Source: Bacillota bacterium (GTDB lineage Bacteria; Bacillota; UBA4882; UBA10575). Taken from it: 64,000 nt of DNA. The translations under genes were made by a program, and so were the position numbers. Below are positions 1-8,919 of this stretch, piece after piece. The stretch is from positions 62,001 to 126,000 of the forward strand of contig DUQR01000041.1 of assembly GCA_012837715.1 (NCBI GenBank). Reading direction: 5' to 3'. Each line of letters begins with the position of its first letter. Within the stretch, counting starts at the first letter, position 1. The notes below the pieces were generated by a model. It did not search any database, was not told where the DNA came from, and worked only from the letters and a program-made list of their open reading frames with translations.

Positions 1-256
1 TAATAGCCGGATTCGTGAGCAGCTTTTGGATTTGGGCTTCACTAAAATTGGCCACCACTTGCGGATTAAACCCGGCATAAGCTTCCCGGTAACCTTCCCG
101 CTTCTTTAAAATGGTTAACCAACTCAAACCGGCCTGGGCCGGTTCGAGGATGATAAATTCAAAATGCTTCCGGTCATCATAAAGGGGAACCCCCCACTCC
201 TCATCATGGTAGCGGCGATAGAGCTCATCTTGCTCGCACCAGGAACATCTTTTCAT
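1..256 (-). CDS. tag: DNA-3-methyladenine glycosylase I (5' part, cut by window edge)
   Basis: Base-excision repair enzyme that removes 3-methyladenine from alkylated DNA. Only the first 85 codons are inside the window; the gene runs off the left edge. Translation begins MKRCSWCEQDELYRRYHDEE. Cys4 and His17 fall exactly where E. coli Tag has two of its four zinc ligands. A Glu follows at residue 38, the position of the base-recognition Glu in E. coli Tag, inside a LEPAQAGLSW segment close to the family LEGQQAGLSW. The ATG complements 254-256. It reads in the same direction as the downstream radical SAM gene but is separated from it by about 270 bp. The identification is firm from the N-terminal motifs; the C-terminal zinc ligands cannot be checked here. 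Confidence 0.9.
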   Translation of the reverse strand, partial: MKRCSWCEQDELYRRYHDEEWGVPLYDDRKHFEFIILEPAQAGLSWLTILKKREGYREAYAGFNPQVVANFSEAQIQKLLTNPAI

Positions 257-432
257 TGACCGGTCCCCACTTCCGTCTGGTTGCTTAGGGCTTTTGTCAA
301 ATTCATTTCTTTTCGGGCCCACACTATAATTCTCCACTCTCTCCCCAAATCCTCTCCAGTTTCCGGAAAAGGCGCGGACCCGGTATCTTAAAAAACCACC
401 CCTGCCCCAAATGGAATAAGGCTATATCAAGC

Positions 433-448
433 AAGCTTTTTGCGTTGT
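433..448 (+). repeat. Solitary end of the GCTTTTTGCGTTGT repeat family
   Basis: The sequence AAGCTTTTTGCGTTGT matches the left end of the repeat copies at 6.07, 10.33, 23.37 and 48.77 kb. No matching right arm is visible within 150 bp on either side. It may be a truncated copy or a chance match. The rest of the 257-529 gap shows no gene. Confidence 0.35.
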
Positions 449-529
449 TCCCCCCCGAAGAGGCTTAACAGCTAATGAAAGCGGAAAGGCCAACCAAAAG
501 ATGCTGGCCGGAGCCAAAGAAACACCGCC

Positions 530-2062
530 TTATACGGTTGAAGGATCCGGCGACCCCAAAGGCGCTGGCGCCGACTCAGCCTGTTCTAGGAAAAATTTGC
601 GAAAATGAAAACCATAGATGGTATAAGCCACGGCCAGAGGGAAGGTGCGTGGCTTTTTCAATAAGGACCAACCGAGCAACCGCCAGAAATACAACCGGTC
701 TTTATCCCAAATCCCCAGCCAAAAGAGGGCTTTAACGAAAGCAATCCCATGTTCGAGCCGGGCATGGATTTTTCGTCCCGCCGGGGGATTATACTCCTGC
801 AAAAAAGCGATCACCCGTCGGTAAAAGTATTTTGGCGTATACAGAGTAGTCGTCACTCTTTTATAACCAGCCAGTAGTTTTTCCCAAGGCATTTTCGGCT
901 GATAATTAATCTGCTGGCCGGTGTTATCACCGGAGCTTTCCGCCAAGATTCGTCCTTCCCTTTCCATCCGCTGATAGAGTTTGGTTCCCTTCAACACATT
1001 CAAGAGCCCGACCATGGCCGTGACAATCCCGCTTTGCTGGATGAAGTCGATCTGCCGTTCAAAGATGGTTGGTGGATCATGATCAAATCCTAAAATAAAC
1101 CCCCCCTGGACCTGTAGGCCATGGCGTTGGATCTTTTTGACCGCCGCCAGCAGATCCCGGTTTTTATTCTGGAGTTTACCACATTCGGTCAGGCTTCCCT
1201 CATGGGGTGTTTCAATCCCAATAAAGACCGACTCAAACCCCACCCTAACCAGATCTGCGAGCAGTTCATCGTCATCGGCCAGGTTGATGGAAGCCTGGGT
1301 ATTAAAAGTAAAGGGATACCCCCGCTGAGCTAGCCAGTCTTCCATCGCCGGAAGGATCTCTTCCTTGAGCGCCTTTTTATTGCCAATAAAGTTATCGTCT
1401 ACCATAAAGACTCCGCCACGCCAGCCGTGCCGGTAAAGATGGTCCAACTCCGCTATGATCTGTTCTTTACTTTTTGTCCGGGGTTTTTGCCCATAAAGCA
1501 GGGTTATATCGCAGAACTCACAGTCAAAGGGGCAGCCCCGGGAATACTGCAGGCTCATCGCATTATATTTTTGGATCGCCAAAAGATCCCACCGGGGTAA
1601 TGGTGTTGTGCTCAAATCCGGCCATTCATCGGGCCCGGGGCTATACCGGTGTTGCGGACAACCAGCCGCCAGGTCGGCAAGAAAACGGGGCAAGGTAAGT
1701 TCGGCTTCACCCAGAACCAGATGATCGATCTCCGGGTATTCCTCCCAACTCACCGAAAAGAGGGGTCCACCCGCCACCATCTTTTTTTCCAATCCCCGAC
1801 ACCGGGTAATAAGCTCCCGCACACCCTCTTTTTGCACCGCCATCGCGCTGATGAAAACATAATCGGCCCATCTTAAATCTGCATCTTCCAACGGAGTAAC
1901 ATTTTCATCCACTAACCGTAGCTCCCAATCGGTTGGTAATAAACCGGCGACGGTCAACAGTCCTAAAGGCGGATGGGCCGCTTTCTTATTAATGAAACGA
2001 AGCGCATGTTTAAAACTCCAAAAGGTTTCAGGAAAACGGGGATAAACCAATAGAATCTTCAC
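530..2062 (-). CDS. B12-binding domain radical SAM protein (DUF4070 type)
   Basis: A 510-residue radical S-adenosylmethionine enzyme of unknown substrate. An N-terminal Rossmann-like B12-binding domain (about 1-130) is followed by the 4Fe-4S motif CPFDCEFC, with Cys177, Cys181 and Cys184 (CxxxCxxC). The radical SAM barrel follows, and the C-terminal region (about 370-490) resembles DUF4070. This architecture is shared with hopanoid-type and other methyl/alkyl-transferring radical SAM proteins, but the sequence does not reveal the substrate. No DxHxxG cobalamin-ligating motif is evident, so base-off B12 binding is not assured. The start is GTG with GGAGGG ten bases upstream. It lies downstream of the purine permease but behind a terminator, so it is probably transcribed separately. 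Confidence 0.8.
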   Translation of the reverse strand: MKILLVYPRFPETFWSFKHALRFINKKAAHPPLGLLTVAGLLPTDWELRLVDENVTPLEDADLRWADYVFISAMAVQKEGVRELITRCRGLEKKMVAGGPLFSVSWEEYPEIDHLVLGEAELTLPRFLADLAAGCPQHRYSPGPDEWPDLSTTPLPRWDLLAIQKYNAMSLQYSRGCPFDCEFCDITLLYGQKPRTKSKEQIIAELDHLYRHGWRGGVFMVDDNFIGNKKALKEEILPAMEDWLAQRGYPFTFNTQASINLADDDELLADLVRVGFESVFIGIETPHEGSLTECGKLQNKNRDLLAAVKKIQRHGLQVQGGFILGFDHDPPTIFERQIDFIQQSGIVTAMVGLLNVLKGTKLYQRMEREGRILAESSGDNTGQQINYQPKMPWEKLLAGYKRVTTTLYTPKYFYRRVIAFLQEYNPPAGRKIHARLEHGIAFVKALFWLGIWDKDRLYFWRLLGWSLLKKPRTFPLAVAYTIYGFHFRKFFLEQAESAPAPLGSPDPSTV

Positions 2063-2164
2063 TTTTTAATTTCCCTCCAGTCTTTTTATCAAGTAGGGCG
2101 TCTCCTTTGGAGTATGGGTTAAAGCCGTCCGCTTTATCCCCCAGCCAAACAGTCTTTTTTCGGG

Positions 2165-2198
2165 AATAAAAAAACCTGAAACCGACAGGTTTCAGGTT
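2165..2198 (-). terminator. Rho-independent terminator of the purine permease gene
   Basis: An 11-bp perfect stem (2173-2183 with 2188-2198) and a four-base loop is followed, on the minus strand, by a run of seven T. It sits 43 bp after the permease stop codon and insulates the radical SAM gene. Confidence 0.85.
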
Positions 2199-2240
2199 TA
2201 AAGGAAAAGGAGTAAAGATTCTTTATTTTCGCTGCGTTGG

Positions 2241-3659
2241 TTAGATCCGGGCCAAAATGATGAAGTTTAGGATGAAGAGCAAGGTAGAAACAACTAAAAT
2301 TGGATGGACCTCTTTAAACTCGCGTTTGCAGATCTTGACTAAAAGATAGAAGATAAAACCGGTCGCGATCCCGTAGGAGATGCTGTAGCAAAAAGCCATG
2401 AAGATCCCGGCAAAGAAGGCCGGAATGGCTTCTTCCAACTCCGCCCATTTGATCTCCTTGAAGGAAGACAACATCATAATCCCGACCACAATCAAAGCCG
2501 GAGCGGTCGCCTCCGCCGGAACGATCCCGGCCACCGGAGCCAAGAAAATGCAAGCCACAAAAAGCAAAGCAGTAACCACACTGGTCAAACCGGTCCGCCC
2601 GCCGGCGCCAATCCCAGCCGCGCTCTCCACATAGGTGGTGGTGTTGGAAGTCCCGAACACAGCGCCAATAGAGGTAGCAATGGCATCGGCAAACAACGCC
2701 CGGTCCATCTTGGATTTAAAGCCGGCGCTGGAGTGCATCATCTTTTCATCCTCCGCGCTGAAGATCCCGCTCCGCCGCCCGGTGCCGATAAAGGTCCCGA
2801 TCGTATCGAAGGTGTCGGATAAGCTAAAAGCGAAGATCGTCATCAAGACCAGAGGGATTTTCGCCGGATCGTTAAAGAGGGAGACAATTCCTTCCGGACC
2901 GAAAGCCGCCCCGAAGGTAGTGCCCAATTGACGAAAAGCATCGGCGACACCGGTGGTTGCACTAATCGAGGAGAGATCAACCACACCCATGGGGATCCCG
3001 ATTACGGTTGTTCCGATGATTCCAAGTAAAATCGCTCCTCTTACTTTAAGCACCAAAAGAATAATCGTTAACAACAGACCAATGACGGCCAGAAGAACCC
3101 CAGGGTTATTAAATTCCACTAGCGCAGGAACGGCACTGGCGCTGGCAATCACCGTACCGCTATCTAAAAGAGCATAGGTGCCAGGGTCGGAGGTAAAATT
3201 AATGAGACCGGCGTTTTTAATCCCAATATAAGCAATGAAGATCCCAATTCCGCCGCCGATCGCGTTCTGCAGACTAACGGGGATCGATCTAATGATTGCT
3301 TTCCGAAGACGGGTTACAGTAATCAAAATATTGATGATCCCGCAGAGAAAGACCATGGCCAACGCTTGTTGCCAACTAAAGCCCAAGGCAAAAACGACGG
3401 TGTAAGTGAAAAAGGCGTTTAAGCCCATTCCGGGCGCTTGCGCGTAAGGCACATTGGCGAAAAGGCCCATCACTAAAGTACCGATCACGGAAGCAATAAT
3501 GGTCGCCAGGAAGACGGCGCCCCAAGGGATCCCGGTCTGACTTAACATGGCGGGGTTGACAAAGATGATATAAGACATGGCAAAGAAGGTAGTAAGACCC
3601 GCAATAATCTCCGTAGAAACTTTGGTGCCGTTCTCTTGGAGCTTGAAAAACTTGTCCAT
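2241..3659 (-). CDS. NCS2/AzgA-family purine permease
   Basis: Membrane transporter for purine bases (adenine, guanine or hypoxanthine), probably a proton symporter. The 472 residues are almost wholly hydrophobic and match the AzgA/PbuG branch of the NCS2 family in length. The segment QAPGMGLNAFFTY (about 74-86), the SDTFDTIGT motif near 281-289 and NTTTYVESAAG (339-349) are typical of that branch. The ATG is preceded by GGAGGG at suitable spacing. The leader carries a promoter, a guanine-type purine riboswitch and an intrinsic terminator, so expression should fall when guanine or hypoxanthine is plentiful. That fits import of those bases better than adenine alone. The exact substrate remains inferred. 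Confidence 0.9.
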   Translation of the reverse strand: MDKFFKLQENGTKVSTEIIAGLTTFFAMSYIIFVNPAMLSQTGIPWGAVFLATIIASVIGTLVMGLFANVPYAQAPGMGLNAFFTYTVVFALGFSWQQALAMVFLCGIINILITVTRLRKAIIRSIPVSLQNAIGGGIGIFIAYIGIKNAGLINFTSDPGTYALLDSGTVIASASAVPALVEFNNPGVLLAVIGLLLTIILLVLKVRGAILLGIIGTTVIGIPMGVVDLSSISATTGVADAFRQLGTTFGAAFGPEGIVSLFNDPAKIPLVLMTIFAFSLSDTFDTIGTFIGTGRRSGIFSAEDEKMMHSSAGFKSKMDRALFADAIATSIGAVFGTSNTTTYVESAAGIGAGGRTGLTSVVTALLFVACIFLAPVAGIVPAEATAPALIVVGIMMLSSFKEIKWAELEEAIPAFFAGIFMAFCYSISYGIATGFIFYLLVKICKREFKEVHPILVVSTLLFILNFIILARI

Positions 3660-3784
3660 TCAAAAATCCCTCCGTTTTATTGTTTGTTTTATTAAAGAGC
3701 GCTCCGCTCTAAAACGCATGGTTCGATCGGTGACTTTTCCTAGATGATTCTCCCTTAGTTTCTCCACAACGGCCCATTAAATTA

Positions 3785-3817
3785 AATAAAAAAGGCAATT
3801 GGTTTAAACCAATCGCC
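3785..3817 (-). terminator. Terminator hairpin of the purine riboswitch
   Basis: The minus strand reads a 24-base near-perfect palindrome (3794-3817, core GGTTTAAACC) followed by a T-rich tract. It lies between the aptamer and the permease start. The right arm contains CCAAT, which could alternatively pair with the ATTGG of the aptamer P1 3' strand, offering a simple switch between antiterminator and terminator. Confidence 0.75.
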
Positions 3818-3929
3818 GTAAATTCAATAGGAAAAACAAGCCTACTTCAGCCGTTCTCATGCAAAAGACCCCTACCGCAAAAGGATCCAATAACGCCTTG
3901 CCGAGTAAAACTGAAGTAACCTTGGCTTC

Positions 3930-4000
3930 TCCCAATAGTCAAGCAATTTACGGTTGCTTGGTAGAAACTCTAGGCCCGTATCGCCTAAATTATATTGGGT
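3930..4000 (-). promoter_or_regulatory. Purine riboswitch aptamer (guanine/hypoxanthine type)
   Basis: On the minus strand the leader has the hallmarks of the purine aptamer: P1 arms CCCAAT (3994-3999) and ATTGGG (3931-3936), TATAAT after the first P1 strand, GTTTCTACC in J2/3, and a P3 hairpin AAGCAACCGTAAATTGCTT. The J3/1 segment reads GACTAT, with C where adenine riboswitches carry U, which predicts guanine or hypoxanthine specificity. It precedes a purine permease gene. Confidence 0.93.
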
Positions 4001-4050
4001 AACATGTGTTCTCTTTCGTTTCCATGTTTACACATCAAAACCACACTTGT

Positions 4051-4079
4051 AGTATATAAAAGCCCTCAGCAATAGTCAA
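4051..4079 (-). promoter_or_regulatory. Sigma-A promoter of the riboswitch-permease transcript
   Basis: Minus-strand TTGACT (4074-4079) and TATACT (4051-4056) are separated by exactly 17 bases and end about 50 bases before the aptamer. Both the boxes and the distance to the aptamer are what is expected. Confidence 0.8.
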
Positions 4080-4122
4080 GTTCTACCCGGATTTTTCATC
4101 TCTTCGTTACAGAACCCCTCCT

Positions 4123-5685
4123 TTATCCCGCAGCGACACGGGCTTTTTCAAACTCGGCGCCAATCGCCGGTGCCGGTTCGGGAGTCAGGAGAGAAACTAC
4201 ATAAATCGCCACGCAGGACAGGAGGAAGGCGGGGAGCAGCTCATAGATGCCAAAAATCCCACCCAGCGGTTTCAAGCAAAGATTCCAGATGAAGACCATG
4301 CTCCCACCGGTAACCATCCCGGCAACCGCTCCACCCCAGGTTACTCGCTTCCAAAAGAGGGAAAAGAGCATGATCGGGCCAAAAGTCGCGCCAAATCCCG
4401 CCCAGGCAAAAGAGACAATTTTAAAGATTACACTATTTTCATCCAAAGCAATCAACATGGCAAAAGCGGCAATCACCAACAGCGTAATTCTGGTGACGAT
4501 TAATACGGTCCGGTCTGAAGCTTCTTTTTTCATGATCCCTTGATACAAACTTTTCGAAAAGGCCGAAGCGGCAATCAATAAATAGGAGTCGGAAGAACTG
4601 ATCGTCGCCGCCAAGATCCCCGCCATCACAACCCCGGCCAATAAAGGAAAGAAGAGATTGGTCGAGAGTAAAATAAAGATATTCTCCGCCCCGCTTTGGG
4701 TGAGGAAAGCGGAAGGATAAAGCACCCGACCGAGCAGACCGATCCCGACCGCCGCCGCCAGGGAGATCGCACACCAAATGGTGGCAATCCGCCGGGAAAG
4801 CACAAGTTCCTCCGTTTTTTCAATGGCCATAAACTTCAATAAAACCTGGGGCATCCCAAAGTAACCCAGCCCCCAAGAGAGGGTTGACACCACGGTTAAT
4901 AGACCATAACGTGCCGCCGGACCAAATAAAGGCTGCCCGTTCGCCCCCACTTGCTGCAGGCCTCCGGCCATCACCGGCTGCGCAATTCCGAAAAACTCCA
5001 CAAAACCTGGGATCTGGCGGGCATTCGCCACCACCGTCGACCAACCACCAGCCGCGGCCGTCCCGGCGACCAAAACCGTAACCAAAGAAAAGAACATGAC
5101 AATCCCCTGCATAAAATCGGAAGCGCTTTCCGCAAGAAAGCCTCCGATAAAGGTATAGAAGATTACGAAGAGGGCCCCTAAAACCATCATCAACTGATAT
5201 TTTGCCCCAAATAAAGTCGCAAAGAGTTTACCCACCGTCACAAAGCAGCTGGAAGCGTAAACCGTGAAAAAGACCAAAATAAAAAGGGATGAGATGGCCA
5301 TAATCACCTTTTTCTTTTCTTTAAACCGGTTACTAAAAAAATCCGGAATCGTGATGGCATCCCCGGCAATCACGGAATAACGGCGTAACCTTCTCGCCAC
5401 CAATAACCAGTTCAGATAAGTTCCGATCAAAAGACCGATCGCCGTCCAGATCGCATCACTCAATCCATACCAATAGGCCACTCCCGGCAGCCCCATCAAC
5501 AACCAACCACTCATATCCGAAGCTTCAGCTGCCATGGCGGTGACCCACGGACCCAATTTCCGGCCGCCGATTAAAAAGTAATCACTGCTGCTACTGGCCC
5601 TTTTAGCATAGTAGAGCCCGATCCCGATCACCACCACCATGTATAGGCCCATCGCCGTTAAAATTTGGAATTGACTTCCACCCAT
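4123..5685 (-). CDS. putP: Sodium/solute symporter, PutP-like (proline)
   Basis: Sodium-coupled uptake permease of the SSS family with about 13 membrane helices. The segment AEASDMSGWLLMGLPG (about 53-68) is the signature of the PutP proline permease subgroup, and 520 residues is a slightly long but normal size. The ATG is preceded by AAGGAGG at good spacing (5692-5698 region). It stands alone: the promoter of the next transcript begins just 44 bp after its stop codon. Proline is the most likely substrate, but pantothenate or other solutes cannot be excluded from sequence alone. No proline catabolic genes lie nearby. Confidence 0.85.
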   Translation of the reverse strand: MGGSQFQILTAMGLYMVVVIGIGLYYAKRASSSSDYFLIGGRKLGPWVTAMAAEASDMSGWLLMGLPGVAYWYGLSDAIWTAIGLLIGTYLNWLLVARRLRRYSVIAGDAITIPDFFSNRFKEKKKVIMAISSLFILVFFTVYASSCFVTVGKLFATLFGAKYQLMMVLGALFVIFYTFIGGFLAESASDFMQGIVMFFSLVTVLVAGTAAAGGWSTVVANARQIPGFVEFFGIAQPVMAGGLQQVGANGQPLFGPAARYGLLTVVSTLSWGLGYFGMPQVLLKFMAIEKTEELVLSRRIATIWCAISLAAAVGIGLLGRVLYPSAFLTQSGAENIFILLSTNLFFPLLAGVVMAGILAATISSSDSYLLIAASAFSKSLYQGIMKKEASDRTVLIVTRITLLVIAAFAMLIALDENSVIFKIVSFAWAGFGATFGPIMLFSLFWKRVTWGGAVAGMVTGGSMVFIWNLCLKPLGGIFGIYELLPAFLLSCVAIYVVSLLTPEPAPAIGAEFEKARVAAG

Positions 5686-6068
5686 TTCTTCTCCTCCTTG
5701 TTAACACTATATTTCATCCGGAATTTCCCGCTAACAAAAAGACCTGAAAAACGTTACATATATATTCAATACTCCTTGGGTGATTACTGGCTTTTAGCAG
5801 GAATATTATTTATAGAGTTATAATTATTCGCTATAAATTAATTTTCTCCTTTTATTTTTCCGTAAAAGGGCAAAACCTTTGCCTAGGTTTCGATGGTCTC
5901 CGAAAAAATTGAAATTGTGGCCATAGATCGCAAAAATTGTTCCTAAACTTGACACCAATTTTGTGTTAGAATGGATCCCAGCTCCCTTCCATTTTTGGAC
6001 TAGTTATTATCCGCATGTAATATATTATAATTAGGTTAAGGAATTGGCTATTACCTTCTTTCTTACAA
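5686..6068. other. AT-rich gap between putP and the M23 peptidase gene
   Basis: A stretch of about 380 bp with no credible open reading frame. It holds a weak inverted repeat (TTATAG at 5810-5815 and CTATAA at 5831-5836) and many homopolymeric A/T runs. It must contain the putP promoter, but I could not place one with confidence. Confidence 0.4.
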
Positions 6069-6181
6069 GACTTTTGCGTTTGTTCTTTGTTTCAATAATT
6101 CCAGAACAAGATATTGAACACCTCATCCAAATTAACTATTATTGTATTGGAATCCTTTTATGATTACAGCGCAAAAAGCTT
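6069..6181 (+). repeat. Intergenic structured repeat, copy A
   Basis: Copy A of a family also seen at 10331, 23367 and 48773. The left end has TTTTGCGTTTGTTC and the right end CAGCGCAAAAAGCT, an imperfect terminal inverted repeat. Inside are AATTCCAGAACAA and TTGTATTGGAATCC, degenerate versions of the nested inverted repeat of copy B. It ends 70 bp before the ATG of the M23 peptidase gene. It is more decayed than the others and encodes no protein. Confidence 0.7.
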
Positions 6182-6201
6182 GGCTTAACATTTTCTTTTC
6201 C

Positions 6202-6230
6202 TTGACGAACAGATGTTTTAGCCTCCTAAT
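6202..6230 (+). promoter_or_regulatory. Possible promoter of the M23 peptidase gene
   Basis: TTGACG (6202-6207) and CCTAAT (6225-6230) are 17 bases apart, 21 bp before the ATG. The -35 box is good and the -10 weak. A small hairpin (AGCCT/AGGCT) overlaps the -10, so this call is tentative. Confidence 0.35.
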
Positions 6231-6251
6231 AGGCTTCTGTTAAGTACTATC

Positions 6252-7406
6252 ATGGTAAAGGTTGTGGTACTGGTGTTAAAAAGGATTATGGCAATGATTC
6301 TGGCAATCATCTTCGTGCTCGTTGTTTTCCCCGCTCTAATCAGCTGGGCCGATTACTTGAAGAAAGTACCGGCCTATCAATTTGTGGTTGATGGGGAGGT
6401 TTGGTTCACCATCGCCAACCGCGGGGCTTTAGAGAAGGCCTTGACTGATTATCAGCAACAATATTTGGAAAAGGTCGATCCGGAGGCCCAGGTAAAGAAG
6501 ATCTCCTTTGCCCAAGACGTCCAGTTCGTCCCTGTTGAAGTCCGGAAGGATCAGATCGACCCTTTCGAATATGCCGTGGAAAGAATATATGCCGTCGAAG
6601 ATGAGGCGGTCGAAATCATCATCAAAAAGGGCGATAACTTTTGGAACTTAGCTAAAACCTATAACATCACCGTCGCCGATTTAGAGATCTTAAACCCGGA
6701 AGTAGATCCCCATCGTATCTATCCCGGTGATAAACTGGTCGTCAGTCCCTTCAATCCCGTCCTCGATGTCATGATCGAACTAGAAAACACCGTGCTTGAA
6801 GCGATCCCCTTCACCGTCCAGTACCAAAAGAACAACAATATGTTTACCCATGAAAAGGCTATTATCAGGGAAGGCACCGAGGGTGAGAAGGAAGTTGTTT
6901 ACCAGATTACTTTACGCAATGGTTATCAAGAAAAATTAGAGGCCATCCAAGAAACCACCTTAAAGGAACCGACTAATGCGCTTGTCAGAATTGGGACCCG
7001 GACTACTGTTTACCGGGGCGGCAGAGTAAACTACGGGGTCGTACAGGGGAAAAGAATCTCCAGCACATACGGCTGGCGGATCCATCCGATCACGGGCAAA
7101 CGCCGTTTTCACGATGGCCTTGATATTGCCGCCAACCATGGTAACTCCGTCTATGCCTATACCGACGGCCGTGTGATCGAAGCCGGTTGGAACGGTGGCT
7201 ATGGTAACTGCGTTCTGATTGATCATGGGAACGGATTAAAAACCCGCTACGCCCATCTTTCCCGGATTAACGTTAAAGTCGGACAAAAGATCAAAACCGG
7301 ACAAAAGATCGGCGCCGTCGGTTCCACCGGAAACAGCACCGGTCCCCATCTCCATTTTGAAGTAATTAAAAACGGTAAAACGCAAAACCCCTTAAACTAT
7401 CTATAA
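6252..7406 (+). CDS. Membrane-anchored LysM-G5-M23 peptidoglycan endopeptidase
   Basis: Cell-wall hydrolase that probably cuts peptide cross-links outside the membrane. Domain order over 384 residues: a transmembrane or signal-anchor helix (about 14-33), a LysM peptidoglycan-binding module (121-165), a G5-like domain (172-248) and a C-terminal M23/LytM zinc peptidase (268-380). Zinc ligands are visible as His287 and Asp291 in HDGLD and as the HLH at 366-368. The same architecture occurs in spore-former wall endopeptidases. The Shine-Dalgarno before the ATG is weak, and an alternative start lies at the ATG about 14 codons in. It is monocistronic, with a terminator 40 bp downstream. Confidence 0.85.
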   Translation: MVKVVVLVLKRIMAMILAIIFVLVVFPALISWADYLKKVPAYQFVVDGEVWFTIANRGALEKALTDYQQQYLEKVDPEAQVKKISFAQDVQFVPVEVRKDQIDPFEYAVERIYAVEDEAVEIIIKKGDNFWNLAKTYNITVADLEILNPEVDPHRIYPGDKLVVSPFNPVLDVMIELENTVLEAIPFTVQYQKNNNMFTHEKAIIREGTEGEKEVVYQITLRNGYQEKLEAIQETTLKEPTNALVRIGTRTTVYRGGRVNYGVVQGKRISSTYGWRIHPITGKRRFHDGLDIAANHGNSVYAYTDGRVIEAGWNGGYGNCVLIDHGNGLKTRYAHLSRINVKVGQKIKTGQKIGAVGSTGNSTGPHLHFEVIKNGKTQNPLNYL

Positions 7407-7443
7407 ATTTATGATTACTGAAACGTTTCCTTGGAACAAATTC

Positions 7444-7470
7444 ACCGCCGTCCGGCGGTCTTTTTTTGTT
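7444..7470 (+). terminator. Terminator after the M23 peptidase gene
   Basis: The ACCGCC/GGCGGT stem (7444-7459) is followed by seven T, a classic intrinsic terminator. Confidence 0.85.
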
Positions 7471-7603
7471 TTAAATCATTGCGTTTTGTTGTAAACTAAA
7501 ACCAATAAAAAAAGAAACAACCCTCTTGCTTGCTAAATATATATACAGTTTAATATTTTATTTATGACCGGCTATTTTAAATCAATCCTTAATATTTCAA
7601 TGC

Positions 7604-7648
7604 TTGACAGGATTTACCCTTTGTTATATATTATGCATAAATATAAAA
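7604..7648 (+). promoter_or_regulatory. argGH promoter with possible ArgR site
   Basis: TTGACA (7604-7609) and TATATT (7627-7632) are 17 bases apart, a near-consensus sigma-A promoter ending 32 bp before the argG ATG. Overlapping and following the -10 is ATGCATAAATATAAA (7633-7647), which loosely resembles the ArgR/AhrC box (ATGAATAAAAATTCA). The promoter is solid; the operator is only suggestive. Confidence 0.7.
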
Positions 7649-7663
7649 AGGGAGTGAGTTTTC

Positions 7664-8917
7664 ATGGAGCTTACCATTGAGGGGATTTTACAGAAGATTG
7701 AAACGACCTCCATCCCCAAAATAAAAAAATGTGCCATCGCCTATTCGGGCGGTTTGGACAGCACTTTAGGGATTGAACTTCTGCGCCGCGTCTATAAAGC
7801 GGAAGAGATTATCGCGATCAATGTCGATGTCGGGCAAGGGGAAGAAGAAATGCAACTGGGAATCACCCGGGCCCAAAAGTTAAAGCTAGATCCGATTATT
7901 ATCGACGCCAAAGAAGAATTTACCGAAGAATGGCTGAAAAAAGCGATCCTCGCCAACTCCGACTATTGCGGTTATCCGGTTTCGACCTCAATGACGCGTC
8001 AACTAATCGGTAAGCTTGTCGCCAAAAAAGCGGTCGAGTTGGGTTGTGACAGTATTTTGGAAGGTTCCACCGGACGGGGCAATGACCAGTACCGGATGCA
8101 CAATGTGATCAAAATGTTCGCTCCGGAAGTAGAAATTCTGGCGCCGGTCCGTGATTTTGATCTGACGAGAAAAGAAGAACTGATGCTCTGCTCCCACTGG
8201 GGGGTGCCGGTGGAAGAGTTTATCGTCGGCGGTGATGATAAAACCATGTGGTGCCGTTCGATCGCTTCCGGAGCGGTTGACCTAAACCAAGCAATCCCCG
8301 ATGAGATTTGGATGTGGCTGACCCCGCCGGAGCAAGCCCCCGACCAGCCCGAATTTGTGGAGCTCACCTTTGAAGAGGGTGTCCCGGTAGCACTCAACGG
8401 TCAAGCGCTGAAACTGGGCGAACTAATTCCCCGCCTGAATACCATCGCCGGCCGCAATGGGATCGGATTAATTGATATCTTTGAAGACGGAATCATGGAT
8501 TTAAAAAGCCGGGAAATCTATGAAGCCCCCGCCGCGCACGTTATCCTCAAAGTAAAAAAAGACTTGGAGGGAGCTTGTCTGACAAAAGCCGAACGCCAGT
8601 TTAAAAAGATCGTTGACGCCAAATGGGCTTACCTGGTCTACCATGGGGAATGGTTCCATCCCCTGAAAAAAGATCTGGACGCCTTTATTGCCCAGTGTCA
8701 GAAGATGGTGAACGGGACCACCAAGGTTAAACTATATAAAGGGAACATCACCATCATGGAGCGGGATAACCCCAAGAGTTCTCTCTTTTCACCGGAAATC
8801 CGGTCGATTAAGGCCTCCGGTTTCGACCAACGCTGGTGCGCCAATACGGCTAAAATCCGGGGTCTACCCTTTGAAATCTTAGCCCAACGCAATAAAAAAA
8901 TGGGAATCGAGGAGTAA
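7664..8917 (+). CDS. argG: Argininosuccinate synthase
   Basis: Joins citrulline and aspartate with ATP to form argininosuccinate, the penultimate step of arginine synthesis, in the cytoplasm. SGGLDS (28-33) is the ATP-pyrophosphatase P-loop. GSTGRGNDQ (134-142) corresponds to the citrulline/ATP-binding segment, which reads GCTGKGNDQ in most members. At 417 residues it is within the family range. The ATG has a GGGAGTGAG Shine-Dalgarno. The stop is two bases before argH, so the pair is co-transcribed from the promoter at 7604. The earlier pathway genes are not in the window. Confidence 0.95.
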   Translation: MELTIEGILQKIETTSIPKIKKCAIAYSGGLDSTLGIELLRRVYKAEEIIAINVDVGQGEEEMQLGITRAQKLKLDPIIIDAKEEFTEEWLKKAILANSDYCGYPVSTSMTRQLIGKLVAKKAVELGCDSILEGSTGRGNDQYRMHNVIKMFAPEVEILAPVRDFDLTRKEELMLCSHWGVPVEEFIVGGDDKTMWCRSIASGAVDLNQAIPDEIWMWLTPPEQAPDQPEFVELTFEEGVPVALNGQALKLGELIPRLNTIAGRNGIGLIDIFEDGIMDLKSREIYEAPAAHVILKVKKDLEGACLTKAERQFKKIVDAKWAYLVYHGEWFHPLKKDLDAFIAQCQKMVNGTTKVKLYKGNITIMERDNPKSSLFSPEIRSIKASGFDQRWCANTAKIRGLPFEILAQRNKKMGIEE

Positions 8918-8919
8918 AA

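Noticed and set aside
7418-7432. TGAAACGTTTCC, similar to a LacI-family or catabolite operator
   Set aside because: It is shorter than the cre consensus and lies downstream of a gene, before a terminator, where an operator would have no evident purpose.
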